A DNA stretch of 64,000 bases from Gammaproteobacteria bacterium (GCA_041395445.1 JAWLAO010000006.1:154325-218324); one strand, 5' to 3'; counted from the stretch's first letter, positions 33,683 to 43,083 are shown. The notes: a model not told the origin generated them from the sequence alone. Program-made: numbers and translations.

Positions 33683-35746
33683 GTGACAAAAAAAATAAAT
33701 AATAGAAAAAAATCTGATTTTGGATTGTTGAGGTTTCTTTTCTGGTTTGGATTTGGATTCTCAATAGGTTTAGGAGTTCCCTGGTATTTTTATCTTCAGT
33801 CTCTGATCAATTCCACATTCGTGCAATATAGCTGGAATATCCCGACTTCAATTTATGCCAGAGAGTTTGAGTTTTATGAAGGCAAGAAAATCAATGTCAA
33901 AGAATTGGACTTTGAACTAGATGTTTTAGGGTATCTGAAAAGAGACAAACCACAGTTCATTGGTGAATATTCAGTCCAATCAAACAGTTATGAAATTCAC
34001 TCTAAAGGCTTTTATTATTTCGATGAACCGGAATCACCAAAGGTTATTAAATTTGAAGTTGTAAACAACAAGATTCAAAACTTAAATCATCAATTTGCCC
34101 GGTTGGAGCCGCTGGTAATCGGACAGTTCTACAATGCCGACTTTAAAAATCGCGAGCCGATTCCGATTGAACATGTTCCGAATACCATGGTTATGGGTTT
34201 ACAAGCGGTTGAGGATAGAAGTTTTAATCAGCACATTGGTGTTGATTTTTTAGGGATTCTGCGAGCAATGGTCAAGAATCTGTTTGCCGGCAAAGTGGTT
34301 CAAGGTGGCAGTACCATCACACAACAATTGATTAAAAGTCGTTGGAACTACGGCAAGAAAAGCTGGTTTAGAAAAGCCAATGAAGCCTTTTCGTCGATAT
34401 TGTTGGAAAGGAAATTGAGCAAAGGAGAAATTTTGGAGAATTATTTCAACGAAATCTATTGGGGACAGGCAGGAAAAGTCTCGATTCATGGAGTTTTGCA
34501 AGCATCTCAGTATTATTTTTCCAAGAAACCCAAGCAATTAAATATTGCTGAGCAAGCATTGCTGATTGGGTTGGTAAAAGGACCATCCTGGTACAACCCG
34601 ATCAATAACCACGAAAGAGCATTGAAACGTAGAAATACCGTATTGAACTCATGGTATGAAACCGGAGTGATTAGCCAAACTCAATGGCAACATGCCAAAC
34701 AGTCAAGGATTGAATTGAGGATTAACAATTCTTTTAAAAATCAAAAATACCGGGATGCGATTGACTTGGTTGAAAACCAAATTGACCGACATATTTCCGA
34801 TAAAGAACTCAAGCAGAAAGGTTTAAAAATATTCACAACGCTGAATCCTTATACTCATGAACAGTTAGTCAATACTTTGCGTTGGCATACAAATTCCTTA
34901 GGTGATAACTTACAATCGGCATCCGTTATTGCCAATTCGCAGAATGGGGAAATTCTGGCGATTAAAGGTTCAAAGGAAATTTTTGGAGATTACAATCGGG
35001 CTTTACTGTCCAAGCGTCAGATTGGTTCGCTCATTAAACCTTTTGTTTATCTCGCTGCATTAGAAGAGCTCAAAGGATTCGATTTATCGGATAAAATCAA
35101 CGACAAACCGGTCTCGCTAAAAACTCAATCCGGTGAAATTTGGAATCCGAAAAACTGGGATCATAAAAGTTTAGGCAAAATTAAAGCACTTGATGCTTTG
35201 GTCTTTTCCAGAAATCAGGCAACAGTGAATTTAGGGTTAAAAATTGGGCTCAATCAATTTATCCGATTTTTAAAGCGAATCGGTCTGAATATCAATCATA
35301 GCAACCATCCGTCAATATTTTTGGGAGCGACTGAATTAACTCCGCTGGAGGTGCTTAATTTGTATTTGTTGTTTTCATCAAATACTGAACAGAAAAACAC
35401 CATCTTTATCAAATCCATCATTGACTTGAAGAAAACTAAAATTGGTACACAGAAACAATCAGCAAAGCAAAATGTGGGCAGACAATCTTTGCTTGAAATT
35501 CGAGAAGCTCTGCATGAAGTAACAATCCGGGGAACAGCATCAAAAGTTTCAAAAGAGTTCGGGTTTACAGAAGTTTATGGAAAAACAGGAACAACAAATG
35601 ACGGACGAAACAGTTGGTATGCTGGTTTTGACGAAGAATATTTGGCTGTTTTTTGGGTTGGCAAAGACAACAATTCACCAACATCTCTCAGCGGTGCCAG
35701 TGGCGCAATGAAACTTTGGTTGAATTGGTATCAGAAATTAAGGTGA
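33683..35746 (+). CDS. mrcB: penicillin-binding protein 1B (bifunctional transglycosylase/transpeptidase)
   Basis: 687 residues, shorter than E. coli PBP1B. It has a short cytoplasmic tail, one membrane helix (about 15-38) and a UB2H-like region. The GT51 transglycosylase domain has E177 in AVEDRSF and VQGGSTITQQL. The transpeptidase domain has the active serine S449 in GSLIK, SRN as the SxN motif and K634-T-G in YGKTGTTNDGRNSWYAGF. It polymerises and cross-links peptidoglycan at the inner membrane. The start is GTG at 33683. The C-terminal extension of E. coli PBP1B is absent. Confidence 0.95.
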   Translation: MTKKINNRKKSDFGLLRFLFWFGFGFSIGLGVPWYFYLQSLINSTFVQYSWNIPTSIYAREFEFYEGKKINVKELDFELDVLGYLKRDKPQFIGEYSVQSNSYEIHSKGFYYFDEPESPKVIKFEVVNNKIQNLNHQFARLEPLVIGQFYNADFKNREPIPIEHVPNTMVMGLQAVEDRSFNQHIGVDFLGILRAMVKNLFAGKVVQGGSTITQQLIKSRWNYGKKSWFRKANEAFSSILLERKLSKGEILENYFNEIYWGQAGKVSIHGVLQASQYYFSKKPKQLNIAEQALLIGLVKGPSWYNPINNHERALKRRNTVLNSWYETGVISQTQWQHAKQSRIELRINNSFKNQKYRDAIDLVENQIDRHISDKELKQKGLKIFTTLNPYTHEQLVNTLRWHTNSLGDNLQSASVIANSQNGEILAIKGSKEIFGDYNRALLSKRQIGSLIKPFVYLAALEELKGFDLSDKINDKPVSLKTQSGEIWNPKNWDHKSLGKIKALDALVFSRNQATVNLGLKIGLNQFIRFLKRIGLNINHSNHPSIFLGATELTPLEVLNLYLLFSSNTEQKNTIFIKSIIDLKKTKIGTQKQSAKQNVGRQSLLEIREALHEVTIRGTASKVSKEFGFTEVYGKTGTTNDGRNSWYAGFDEEYLAVFWVGKDNNSPTSLSGASGAMKLWLNWYQKLR

Positions 35747-35753
35747 AATAGTA

Positions 35754-36881
35754 CTACCGAAGCTTTCTCAAATACCACCATTCAAATAAAACTTTTGCCC
35801 AATGGAATATACGCAAAGGAGGTGTGGCGAAATTTCTTTTCGGTGTTCGGACTGTCAGAACGCCTTTGTCATTACTATCAACAATACACATCAGTTCCGG
35901 TTTGAAAGTGGCATTCGCGGGTTTTTTCTGAAGCTCGTTGAGTAAATTTTCTGAAGCGGCTTGCGCTTGTAAATCTGCCATGTGTGCTTGTTTAGGCATC
36001 CAGTCAGGGCCGCTGAAACTGCCACTGTCTCCGGCAACATAAACCGCAGACATTTCTTCGACTTTACAATTGCTATTGGCACGAATCAGTCCGCCCTCTG
36101 AAAGTGGAAGAGGTGAGTCTTTAAACCACATGTTTCCCGTCATTCCCGGCATAAATAAAATTAAATCCGCATCAAATTCACCACCTTCGGTTTTCACTTT
36201 ATTGGCTTCAAATCCGACCATCTTATGTCCCAAGTGAGTCTCAATATTGCATTTCTTCATGCGTTTCAATAAACCCTCAACTGCTTTTTCACCCATGCGA
36301 ATTCCGGGTTTCGGAGCAGGGCAGAAGAAAATGATTTTGAATTGTTCGCGACGTTTTTGTTTTCGAAGCAACTGATCAATGCCGAATAAAAACTCAAACA
36401 TCGGACCACCACGCATGGCCGATGGTTCTTTGGGATTGGAAGCAAAACCTATAGCAATTGTGCCTGATTTCAATGCATCCAGTTTTTCTTTGATTTTTTC
36501 TCCGATGGCAATTCCTTCACAAGGCGTGATTATATTTTCGATTCCCGGTAGTTTTTTGATAAATCGACCACCGGTTGCAATGATCAAACCGTCGTTTTCA
36601 ACTTTTCCAGCGGTAGTCATTACGGTACGCCCGCCGTTCTCAAGTCCTGTGACATGCCCTTTATGATGGAGGACATTGTATTTTTTGAAAAAATTAGCAA
36701 GTGGGACTGTAATGTCATGCGCATTTCTTTTACCATTTGGAAACCAAATCAAACTTGGTAGATAGACAAAGCTGTCGCTGGCTGATACCAATGTGATTTC
36801 ACAGCTATTATCTTTTTTTCTTAAACTTCTGACAGCCGTTAAAGCTGCAAAACCGGAACCAAGGACAGTAATTTTCTTCAT
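35754..36881 (-). CDS. FAD-dependent oxidoreductase resembling sulfide:quinone oxidoreductase
   Basis: 375 residues. The N-terminal dinucleotide fold reads ITVLGSGFAALTAVRSLR, with alanine at the third glycine position, as in many sulfide:quinone reductases. GLIIATGGRF, GPMFEFLFGIDQLLRK and AVYVAGDSGSF with WMPKQAHMADLQA are typical of the SQR/flavocytochrome c sulfide dehydrogenase group. Cysteines at TPCEG, FFCPAP and ELMCIVD may be the redox-active set, but spacing alone does not prove it. The C-terminal amphipathic stretch (LRIFHWAKVLFEWWYLRKLR) suits membrane attachment. NDH-2 is the main alternative. Confidence 0.78.
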   Translation of the reverse strand: MKKITVLGSGFAALTAVRSLRKKDNSCEITLVSASDSFVYLPSLIWFPNGKRNAHDITVPLANFFKKYNVLHHKGHVTGLENGGRTVMTTAGKVENDGLIIATGGRFIKKLPGIENIITPCEGIAIGEKIKEKLDALKSGTIAIGFASNPKEPSAMRGGPMFEFLFGIDQLLRKQKRREQFKIIFFCPAPKPGIRMGEKAVEGLLKRMKKCNIETHLGHKMVGFEANKVKTEGGEFDADLILFMPGMTGNMWFKDSPLPLSEGGLIRANSNCKVEEMSAVYVAGDSGSFSGPDWMPKQAHMADLQAQAASENLLNELQKKPANATFKPELMCIVDSNDKGVLTVRTPKRNFATPPLRIFHWAKVLFEWWYLRKLR

Positions 36882-36891
36882 GGGTTTCTAT

Positions 36892-37227
36892 TTAACGACG
36901 GTGTTGCATTTCCAGTTGTTGAGCACATTGAATGCACAGTGTGGTATAAGGCATAATTTTCAATCGTTTTTTATTGATCTCTGCTCCGCATTCGGCGCAT
37001 TCGCCATATTCGTCTTGTTTGATTCGTTTTAATGCAAACTTGACTTGGGCTAATTCATTGGAAGTTTCTTTATAGATTCCCTCAAGAACTTCATCATTTT
37101 CAGCTTCAACAGCGGCTTCTTCCCAGTCTTTACTGCGAGTGCCAGTCAGAGTTTCTTTGATTTCTGCTAATCGCGCTTTTAGTTCTTTTTTGAGTTTTTT
37201 TAATTTTTTCTCAGTTTTGTTGTACAT
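36892..37227 (-). CDS. TraR/DksA family zinc-finger transcriptional regulator
   Basis: 111 residues from the ATG at 37227; a TTG four codons upstream is less likely. A long charged coiled-coil region is followed by a four-cysteine zinc finger, CAECG then CIQCA, in the DksA arrangement. The coiled-coil tip lacks the DxxDxA motif of true DksA and reads KDWEEAAVEAENDEVLE, so it is closer to YbiI/YocK-like members. Such proteins may bind the RNA polymerase secondary channel. It is 10 bp upstream of the SQR-like gene and shares its strand. Confidence 0.85.
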   Translation of the reverse strand: MYNKTEKKLKKLKKELKARLAEIKETLTGTRSKDWEEAAVEAENDEVLEGIYKETSNELAQVKFALKRIKQDEYGECAECGAEINKKRLKIMPYTTLCIQCAQQLEMQHRR

Positions 37228-37380
37228 GTTTTTTCTCAAATCAATTGGAATGTCATATTAAGGCAGTTTATCAAATTTTCAATTGATTGTTGTCAAGATA
37301 GATAAATTAATAAATTTCTGCCGGGTTATTTCATCTCTTTAGAAAACTTGATAAGTGACAAGTTTTTTGAATTCAGTTTT

Positions 37381-37404
37381 GTATATTAGCAAATTCTAAT
37401 ATAC
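37381..37404 (+). promoter_or_regulatory. perfect 9-bp inverted repeat upstream of the octaheme cytochrome gene
   Basis: GTATATTAG (37381-37389) and CTAATATAC (37396-37404) enclose a 6-base spacer, centred about 75 bp before the start codon. Form and position suit an operator for a dimeric regulator, perhaps of the ArsR or Crp/Fnr type that senses sulfur or redox state. It does not match the FNR consensus. The regulator is not identified. Confidence 0.55.
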
Positions 37405-37466
37405 ATTTAAAATTTATATGGTAGATTTATTGTGGTTATTCGTGCATTAAATTTACAGAGAAATAT

Positions 37467-39167
37467 ATGAAAAATCGGTCAGTTAGAATGCAGGCAGCTC
37501 GTTCAGTTATAAAAAGAATCACTTTCATCGGGTTCGTTTTTTTCTCAGTTGTTAGTCAGGCGACTGGTTCTGATAGTCAGACCGTCACTAAAGTTGGAAT
37601 TGATGAATATACAACAATCCACAAAGTTAAAGACAAGCAGCTTGTTAAGGCTGTATCATCTTCAATGACTGATCACTCAAAGTTTAAAGCATTGCAGGGT
37701 CCATTTGAAGACGGACCTGCGGTCACGAAAGCGTGTTTGGAATGTCATAATGAAGCCGGACATGCTTTTATGCAAAATAAACATTGGACGTGGAAATACA
37801 CTGACCCGGACACTGGACAGCAATTAGGTAAGAGTGTTCTTGTCAATAATTTCTGTACCAATGCTCGTGGAAATGAGGGTATGTGTGCACAATGTCATGC
37901 CGGATATAACATGACAGACAGTAATTTTGATTTTTCTAACCAAAACAATATTGATTGTTTAGTTTGCCATGAATCATCCGGACAGTATTATAAAACTCCG
38001 CCGACAACAGGTAATGAAGCCTGTGAAGAGTTGTTTGAAGGTAAAAATCCAATTGATTTTGCTTTATCAGCGAAAAGTGTAGTGAATCCACAAAGAAGCA
38101 ATTGTGGAACTTGTCACTTCTACGGAGGTGGCGGTGATAACGTCAAACATGGTGATTTATCATCGGCTTTGGTTCATCCCGATAAAAATCTCGATGTCCA
38201 CATGGATGCCAATGGCAACAATTTCGCTTGTACTGACTGTCATGTGGGAGAAAAACACCAATGGTCAGGAAGCCGCTATCAAATGGTTCCTGTGGATGAA
38301 AGACATCCGGGTAAACCCGGTGAAGAAAATCCGACTGCCAGTTGTGCATCTTGTCATAGTGATAAACCGCATCATTCCACATCGCTTATTGGTTTGAAGC
38401 TCAATGACCACACTGAAAAAGTCGCTTGTGAGACCTGTCATATCCCTGAGTTTGCTCGTGGTGGAGTAGCAACTAAGATTGGTTGGGATTGGAGAACGGC
38501 AGGGAAAACTAAAGATGGAGTGGGATTCAAAGAGTCCAAATACACTCAAGGAAATGGCGAGCATCGTTATACCTATAAATCCATCAAAGGAGATTTCACT
38601 TACGGCGAAAATATCATTCCGGAGTATTATTGGTTTAACGGAAGATCACATTACACCACAATTGATACCAAGTTTGATCCGACAAAACCTGTTGAAATCA
38701 ATAACGTTGAAGGAACACCCGGAGGTAAAGATTCAAGAATCACACCATTCAAACGTATGCAAACCATTCAGCCCTATGATAAAGGAAATAACACCTTGGT
38801 GTATATGCATCTTTGGGGTGACGATCCGGATTCGTTTTGGGGAAATTACGACTTCGCAAAAGCAATTGAACATGGAATGAGTGAGTATGATATTCCATAC
38901 AGTGGTGAATATGATTTCATTGAAACCTATTCCTACTGGCCAATCAACCACATGGTTGCACCGGAAGAAAAGGCGTTAGAATGTAAAGATTGTCATTCTC
39001 AACAAAGCAGGCTTGCTGGATTGACGGCTGTTTATATTCCGGGACATACAAAATTCCAATGGCTTGATATTTTGGGTCTGTTTTTAGTCGCCGGAACATT
39101 GGGTGGAGTGCTTGTTCACGGCTTGATTCGTATGTTTACAAAATCGAAATCTAAGGAGGAAGTCTAA
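37467..39167 (+). CDS. octaheme c-type cytochrome, tetrathionate reductase family
   Basis: 566 residues with an N-terminal export signal (about 15-33) and a C-terminal membrane helix (about 533-557). Exactly eight CxxCH heme sites are present, at about residues 90, 140, 164, 213, 255, 293, 321 and 506. This matches the Shewanella octaheme tetrathionate reductase (OTR) type, which can also reduce nitrite and hydroxylamine in vitro. The large gap between the seventh and eighth sites agrees with that family. It overlaps the next gene, a cytochrome b, suggesting quinol to cytochrome b to octaheme electron transfer. The physiological substrate cannot be read from the sequence. Confidence 0.9.
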   Translation: MKNRSVRMQAARSVIKRITFIGFVFFSVVSQATGSDSQTVTKVGIDEYTTIHKVKDKQLVKAVSSSMTDHSKFKALQGPFEDGPAVTKACLECHNEAGHAFMQNKHWTWKYTDPDTGQQLGKSVLVNNFCTNARGNEGMCAQCHAGYNMTDSNFDFSNQNNIDCLVCHESSGQYYKTPPTTGNEACEELFEGKNPIDFALSAKSVVNPQRSNCGTCHFYGGGGDNVKHGDLSSALVHPDKNLDVHMDANGNNFACTDCHVGEKHQWSGSRYQMVPVDERHPGKPGEENPTASCASCHSDKPHHSTSLIGLKLNDHTEKVACETCHIPEFARGGVATKIGWDWRTAGKTKDGVGFKESKYTQGNGEHRYTYKSIKGDFTYGENIIPEYYWFNGRSHYTTIDTKFDPTKPVEINNVEGTPGGKDSRITPFKRMQTIQPYDKGNNTLVYMHLWGDDPDSFWGNYDFAKAIEHGMSEYDIPYSGEYDFIETYSYWPINHMVAPEEKALECKDCHSQQSRLAGLTAVYIPGHTKFQWLDILGLFLVAGTLGGVLVHGLIRMFTKSKSKEEV

Positions 39168-39829
39168 TGTCAAATTATGCAGTAAAAATATTCAGCCGTT
39201 TTGAACGATTCTGGCATTGGTCACAAATGGTTTTGATAATGACTTTGATTTTTTCAGGTTTTAGAATTCACGGATTTTACCAAGTAATCAGTTTTGATTT
39301 GGCGGTAAAACTTCATACATTTGCTGCTCTTGCGTTGTTGGTTATCTGGATGTTTGCTGTTTTTTGGTTGTTTACAACTGGAGACTGGAAACAATATCTG
39401 CCGACTAAAAAAGGGTTGTTCCGCGTTGCGCGATATTATGCTTACGGAATTTTTAAAAATGAAGCGCATCCGTATAAAAAAACCTATCTTCGTAAACATA
39501 ATCCACTACAGGCATTATCATATTTGGCATTAAAAATATTTCTATTTCCGGCGATTTGGATGAGTGGATTAATCTATCTCACTTATGGATTTTGGGGTGA
39601 GGAAGTGATGAGCTCCACATCAATGTTGATGTTTGTTGCTATCATTCACACCGCAGCCGCTTTCGCTATTGTTGCATTTGTGATTATTCATGTTTACTTG
39701 CTGACAACGGGTCATGGATTTGTGGTACATGTTAAACCTATGATTACCGGATTTGATAAAGTTGAACTAACTGATGAAGAAATCGCATTTCTGCAATCCA
39801 ATGAGCCGAAGAATATACGCAAGGAATAA
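39167..39829 (+). CDS. cytochrome b561/thiosulfate-reductase-type membrane cytochrome b
   Basis: 220 residues, four membrane helices. Potential heme-ligand histidines are in RFWHWSQMVLI (first helix), KLHTFAALALLVIW (second), and IHTAAAFAIVAFVIIHVYLL (last), the layout of di-heme cytochrome b subunits that oxidise quinol. The stop of the octaheme gene shares its last base with this start, so the two are coupled and likely form one respiratory module. It ends before ychF with no terminator seen. Confidence 0.87.
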   Translation: MSNYAVKIFSRFERFWHWSQMVLIMTLIFSGFRIHGFYQVISFDLAVKLHTFAALALLVIWMFAVFWLFTTGDWKQYLPTKKGLFRVARYYAYGIFKNEAHPYKKTYLRKHNPLQALSYLALKIFLFPAIWMSGLIYLTYGFWGEEVMSSTSMLMFVAIIHTAAAFAIVAFVIIHVYLLTTGHGFVVHVKPMITGFDKVELTDEEIAFLQSNEPKNIRKE

Positions 39830-39896
39830 TAATTTCACATATCTTTTATTGCAACAATTTGATAAAATCCAGCTTTTTTTAGAACGGTAAAAGACT

Positions 39897-40988
39897 ATGG
39901 GCTTTAAATGTGGAATTGTCGGGCTTCCGAATGTCGGGAAATCAACGCTTTTTAATGCTTTGACAAAAGCAGGAATTGACGCGGCAAACTATCCTTTTTG
40001 CACCATTGAACCCAATGTCGGTGTGGTTGAAGTTCCTGACCCAAGATTGCAGAAACTGGCAGAAATTGTTAAACCGGAACGTGTTCTACCAACAGTTATG
40101 GAATTTGTTGATATTGCAGGACTGGTTGCAGGAGCATCTAAAGGCGAAGGTTTAGGAAACCAGTTTTTATCGAATATCCGTGAAACCGATGCCATTGCTC
40201 ATGTGGTTCGCTGTTTTGAAGATGCCGACGTGGTTCATGTCGATGGAAAAATCAATCCGCTCAGTGATGTTGAAACCATCAATACCGAACTGGCTCTTGC
40301 TGATTTGGAATCTGCTGAACGCGGCCTGCTCAAAGCTCAAAAACAAAGCAAGTCAGGCAACAAAGATGCTATCGCCAGAGCCAAAGTTCTGGAAAAAATT
40401 GTGGCTCAACTTTCAGACGGTTTGCCAATTCGTGCATTGGAACTGGCAAAAGAAGAAAAAGCCGTTATTAAAGAATTCAGTTTTATCACAGCCAAGCCGG
40501 TCATGTTTATTGCCAATGTTGCCGAAGATGGTTTTGAAAACAATCCTTTCCTCAATCAACTGCGTGAAATGGCAGAGAAAGAGAACGCATCAGTTGTTCC
40601 TGTTTGTGCCGTTATTGAATCTGAAATTGCCGTTTTAGAAGACGAAGACAAGGAAATGTTTATGGAAGAAATGGGCTTGGAAGAAGCCGGACTCGACCGA
40701 GTGATTCGTGCCGGATATGAGCTTCTGGGACTACAAACCTACTTCACCGCCGGAGTCAAAGAAGTCCGAGCCTGGACTTATAAAAACGGCTCAACAGCAC
40801 CCCAATGTGCCGGAGTGATTCACACCGATTTTGAAAAAGGCTTCATCCGTGCAGAAACCATGGCTTATGACGATTTCATTCAATACAAAGGCGAAGCCGG
40901 GTGTAAAGAAGCCGGGAAATTGAGACTGGAAGGAAAGGAATATCTCGTGAAAGAGGGTGATGTTTTGCATTTCCGCTTCAATGTCTAA
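39897..40988 (+). CDS. ychF: redox-regulated P-loop ATPase YchF
   Basis: 363 residues, the usual length. An Obg-like protein that prefers ATP over GTP and binds ribosomes. Seen are [18 protein letters not shown] (P-loop), [12 protein letters not shown] (switch I), [17 protein letters not shown] (switch II) and FIANVAEDG, in which NxxE replaces the GTPase NKxD motif. The C-terminal TGS domain ends [14 protein letters not shown]. The accessory island begins directly after it. Confidence 0.97.
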   Translation: MGFKCGIVGLPNVGKSTLFNALTKAGIDAANYPFCTIEPNVGVVEVPDPRLQKLAEIVKPERVLPTVMEFVDIAGLVAGASKGEGLGNQFLSNIRETDAIAHVVRCFEDADVVHVDGKINPLSDVETINTELALADLESAERGLLKAQKQSKSGNKDAIARAKVLEKIVAQLSDGLPIRALELAKEEKAVIKEFSFITAKPVMFIANVAEDGFENNPFLNQLREMAEKENASVVPVCAVIESEIAVLEDEDKEMFMEEMGLEEAGLDRVIRAGYELLGLQTYFTAGVKEVRAWTYKNGSTAPQCAGVIHTDFEKGFIRAETMAYDDFIQYKGEAGCKEAGKLRLEGKEYLVKEGDVLHFRFNV

Positions 40989-41041
40989 ATAATCAATGAT
41001 ATAACCTCATTAATTCGCCTGCTTTTCGTTCGGAGTTTTAT

Positions 41042-41075
41042 GTTACTTTTCTTTACTCGTGTAAAGCAAAGTAAC
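41042..41075 (+). repeat. GTTACTTT dyad element, left copy
   Basis: GTTACTTT-T-CTTTAC-TCGT-GTAAAG-C-AAAGTAAC folds into a 14-bp stem with one mismatch. It is followed by CAAAAA. A related element in opposite orientation lies at 43043-43071, on the other side of the HNH gene. Confidence 0.75.
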
Positions 41076-41312
41076 CAAAAATTCTTCTGGAAAGAATTTT
41101 CATGCAAACCTGTAAGGCGAATATCACGGATGATATGAGTAAAAGAAAGCACGCCCCGACATTCCGACCTACGGTTTCCTTCAGTACTCATAAAATTTGA
41201 TGCTCAACAAAAACTCGCTACGCTCAAACACTTGTTTCGCTAATATCAAATTTTATTCCGTTCCTCAGCGAAATGTAAGGAGTTTAAAAAGAACACCGTC
41301 ATACTGAGCGAA

Positions 41313-41394
41313 GTGGACGAAGTCCACGAAGTCGTAAGACCAAACGGCAAGGATAGCCGTTTTGCCACGCGAAGCGACCCGGAGGGTTCGTGGC
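41313..41394. repeat. cluster of three short palindromes (REP/BIME-like)
   Basis: Three consecutive hairpins with stems of 6, 7 and 6 bp within 82 bp, more G+C-rich than the surroundings. They do not share one repeat unit and lack T runs, so they are not terminators or a CRISPR. They look like intergenic palindromic repeats. Confidence 0.6.
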
Positions 41395-41779
41395 AGGAGC
41401 GAAGAGATAATCTCAAAAATTCGTCATGCTGAATTTATTTAAGCATCAATGAAATATTTCGTGATATTAAATTAAAACTCTCTTCCATTTCCCCTCTAGA
41501 GAGGGGCAGGGGTGTGTTAGTAACATCAAAATCCATGACTTCTACTCCAGCGGAACTGAATGATTAAAAAATTAGAAAATTTTCTATAGAGTTTTTTTCA
41601 ATTCTAAACTAGAATAAAACTATCCCAACCACGCTTTCCAGTTTCAATTCAAAAGTCAGGTTAGGGCAAAAGAGCATATATCACTAGTCAATTGGTAATA
41701 TATGTATGTTTGTAATTCTTGCTATGCACAATTGTGTGTTTTGAGGATGTAGTATCACATTAACAAAAAACTCATCACT

Positions 41780-42802
41780 ATGAATAAAACTGTAATAATT
41801 GCGAATTTAAGTTATAACCCGACAGGTTGGAGGGAATTGTATTTAAATCCAAAGGCGAGCCATAGTTATGCGGCAGAATTTCCTGGACATGAATCCTTAA
41901 ACTTCAATTTTGACAAAAAGAACGTTGATACACCAAAGGATATTTATGGATATGTTCAGTGGACGGCTGCTCCTAAGAATTTCATTGATGGTGGAATTGT
42001 TCTTTTTTACTCTAGAAATACAGATACTGGACAAGGTGAAATTGTTGGTGTTTATTGTAATGTTAAAGTTCTTACAGAAAAAAAGACAGTAAGTTGGAAT
42101 GGTTTTGAAAATAACGAAACCAGATTTAACTTAATGGCAGATAAAAATCTTTCAATGTTATTCCCTATTCCTTTAGACGCTGCAAAATATAAAGAATCTC
42201 AAGGTAAGAGACTTGTTGGGCAAATTGGTTATTCCTATTACAACATAGACATTGTTGAAAGAATTATTAGAGATGAATTATATGAAATAAGCATTAGCGG
42301 TGTTCAACAGAATGAATATAAAAAGCTTAAAGACATATTTGTTTATGCAACTGGTACAGAATTTAACGAGAATTCAATTGATATTGATTTAGTTCAACAA
42401 GATGAATTAGTTGAAATATTCAAAACTGATAAAAATCAAATTATCACTGACCTTAAAAATCTTGATAATAAAGAAGATGATGCAGAAACTATAACGATAA
42501 AACAAAAAACTTATAAGAGAGATAATAAGACAATTGCACAGATAAAAATTCTGAGAGATTTCAAATGTCAGATTTGCGGTAAGAATATAAAAAAAGCAAA
42601 TGGAGAGTTTTATATTGAAGCAGCGCATATAAAGCCTAAAAGAGAGAAAGGTAGAGAGACACCTGAAAATATTTTGATTTTATGTCCAAACCATCATAAA
42701 GAATTTGATTATGGGTTGAGGAAAATTCTAAATCAAAATAAGGACTTGGTTGAGTTTGAATTGAATGGACAGAAATATAAGTTAAATTTGAAAATAGAGT
42801 AA
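41780..42802 (+). CDS. HNH endonuclease with a probable EVE/PUA-like reader domain
   Basis: 340 residues. The C-terminal HNH nuclease is clear: C263 and C266 in CQICG, H283 in EAAHIKP, and C302 with N304-H305-H306 in CPNHHKEFD. The first ~110 residues (YVQWTAAPKNFIDGG, then VLFYSRNTDTGQGEIVGVY) have the outline of an EVE/PUA-type domain, the fold that flips and reads modified bases. Known EVE/ASCH/SRA-HNH fusions are modification-dependent restriction enzymes, so this may be a type IV-like defence nuclease cutting modified phage DNA. A charged linker lies at about 185-260. The gene looks AT-rich with many Lys, Asn and Ile codons, has no cognate methylase, and sits between inverted dyad elements: signs of transfer. 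The reader assignment is inference. Confidence 0.75.
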   Translation: MNKTVIIANLSYNPTGWRELYLNPKASHSYAAEFPGHESLNFNFDKKNVDTPKDIYGYVQWTAAPKNFIDGGIVLFYSRNTDTGQGEIVGVYCNVKVLTEKKTVSWNGFENNETRFNLMADKNLSMLFPIPLDAAKYKESQGKRLVGQIGYSYYNIDIVERIIRDELYEISISGVQQNEYKKLKDIFVYATGTEFNENSIDIDLVQQDELVEIFKTDKNQIITDLKNLDNKEDDAETITIKQKTYKRDNKTIAQIKILRDFKCQICGKNIKKANGEFYIEAAHIKPKREKGRETPENILILCPNHHKEFDYGLRKILNQNKDLVEFELNGQKYKLNLKIE

Positions 42803-42879
42803 TAACGCCCAACAACAATAAATTACAAAATAGGCGACGTAGTAGTAAATCAACGGTTGTAAACTACCTCATTTTTTAA

Positions 42880-43080
42880 TGGTTTGATAATTCCCCTTAA
42901 CTCTCATCGAAAAATTTTCGTAAATTTGGAAATAAGTTTGCAAGTGTTTGAACATTGCTTGCAATGTGAGTTTTTGCAAACGCCAAATTTTCGGAAATAT
43001 TGAGGGAAGCCAACGGCTGAGAGTTTGGGGCACCCTTTTTTGGTTACTTTGTTGGGTGGCAACAAAGTAACAAGACAAAA
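42880..43080. repeat. non-coding repeat-like segment right of the HNH gene, with inverted GTTACTTT dyad
   Basis: GTTACTTTGTT (43043-43053) and AACAAAGTAAC (43061-43071) form a perfect 11-bp stem with a 7-base loop. Read in reverse it continues GTAACCAAAAAA, matching the GTAACCAAAAA that follows the left copy at 41042-41075. A second dyad-like stretch lies nearby (TTGCAAGTG and CATTGCTTGCAA around 42935-42970). A 69-codon open frame here is not a credible gene. Confidence 0.65.
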
Positions 43081-43083
43081 CTG

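Larger units (their letters stand above)
40989..41779. other. 790-bp non-coding mosaic of palindromic elements left of the HNH gene
   Basis: No convincing gene. It contains a GTTACTTT dyad (41042-41075), GTGGAC-GAA-GTCCAC (41313-41327), AAACGGC-N7-GCCGTTT (41342-41362), GCCACG-N19-CGTGGC (41364-41394) and CCCCTC-TAGA-GAGGGG (41491-41506). The spacing and variety look like successive insertions of miniature palindromic repeats rather than a decayed gene. Confidence 0.7.

Noticed and set aside
41313..41394. Possible CRISPR array
   Set aside because: The hairpins differ in sequence and spacing; there is no repeated unit and no cas gene.
42869..43078. 69-codon open frame on the minus strand
   Set aside because: It covers the inverted-repeat segment; such frames are produced by the palindromic sequence and show no ribosome-binding site.
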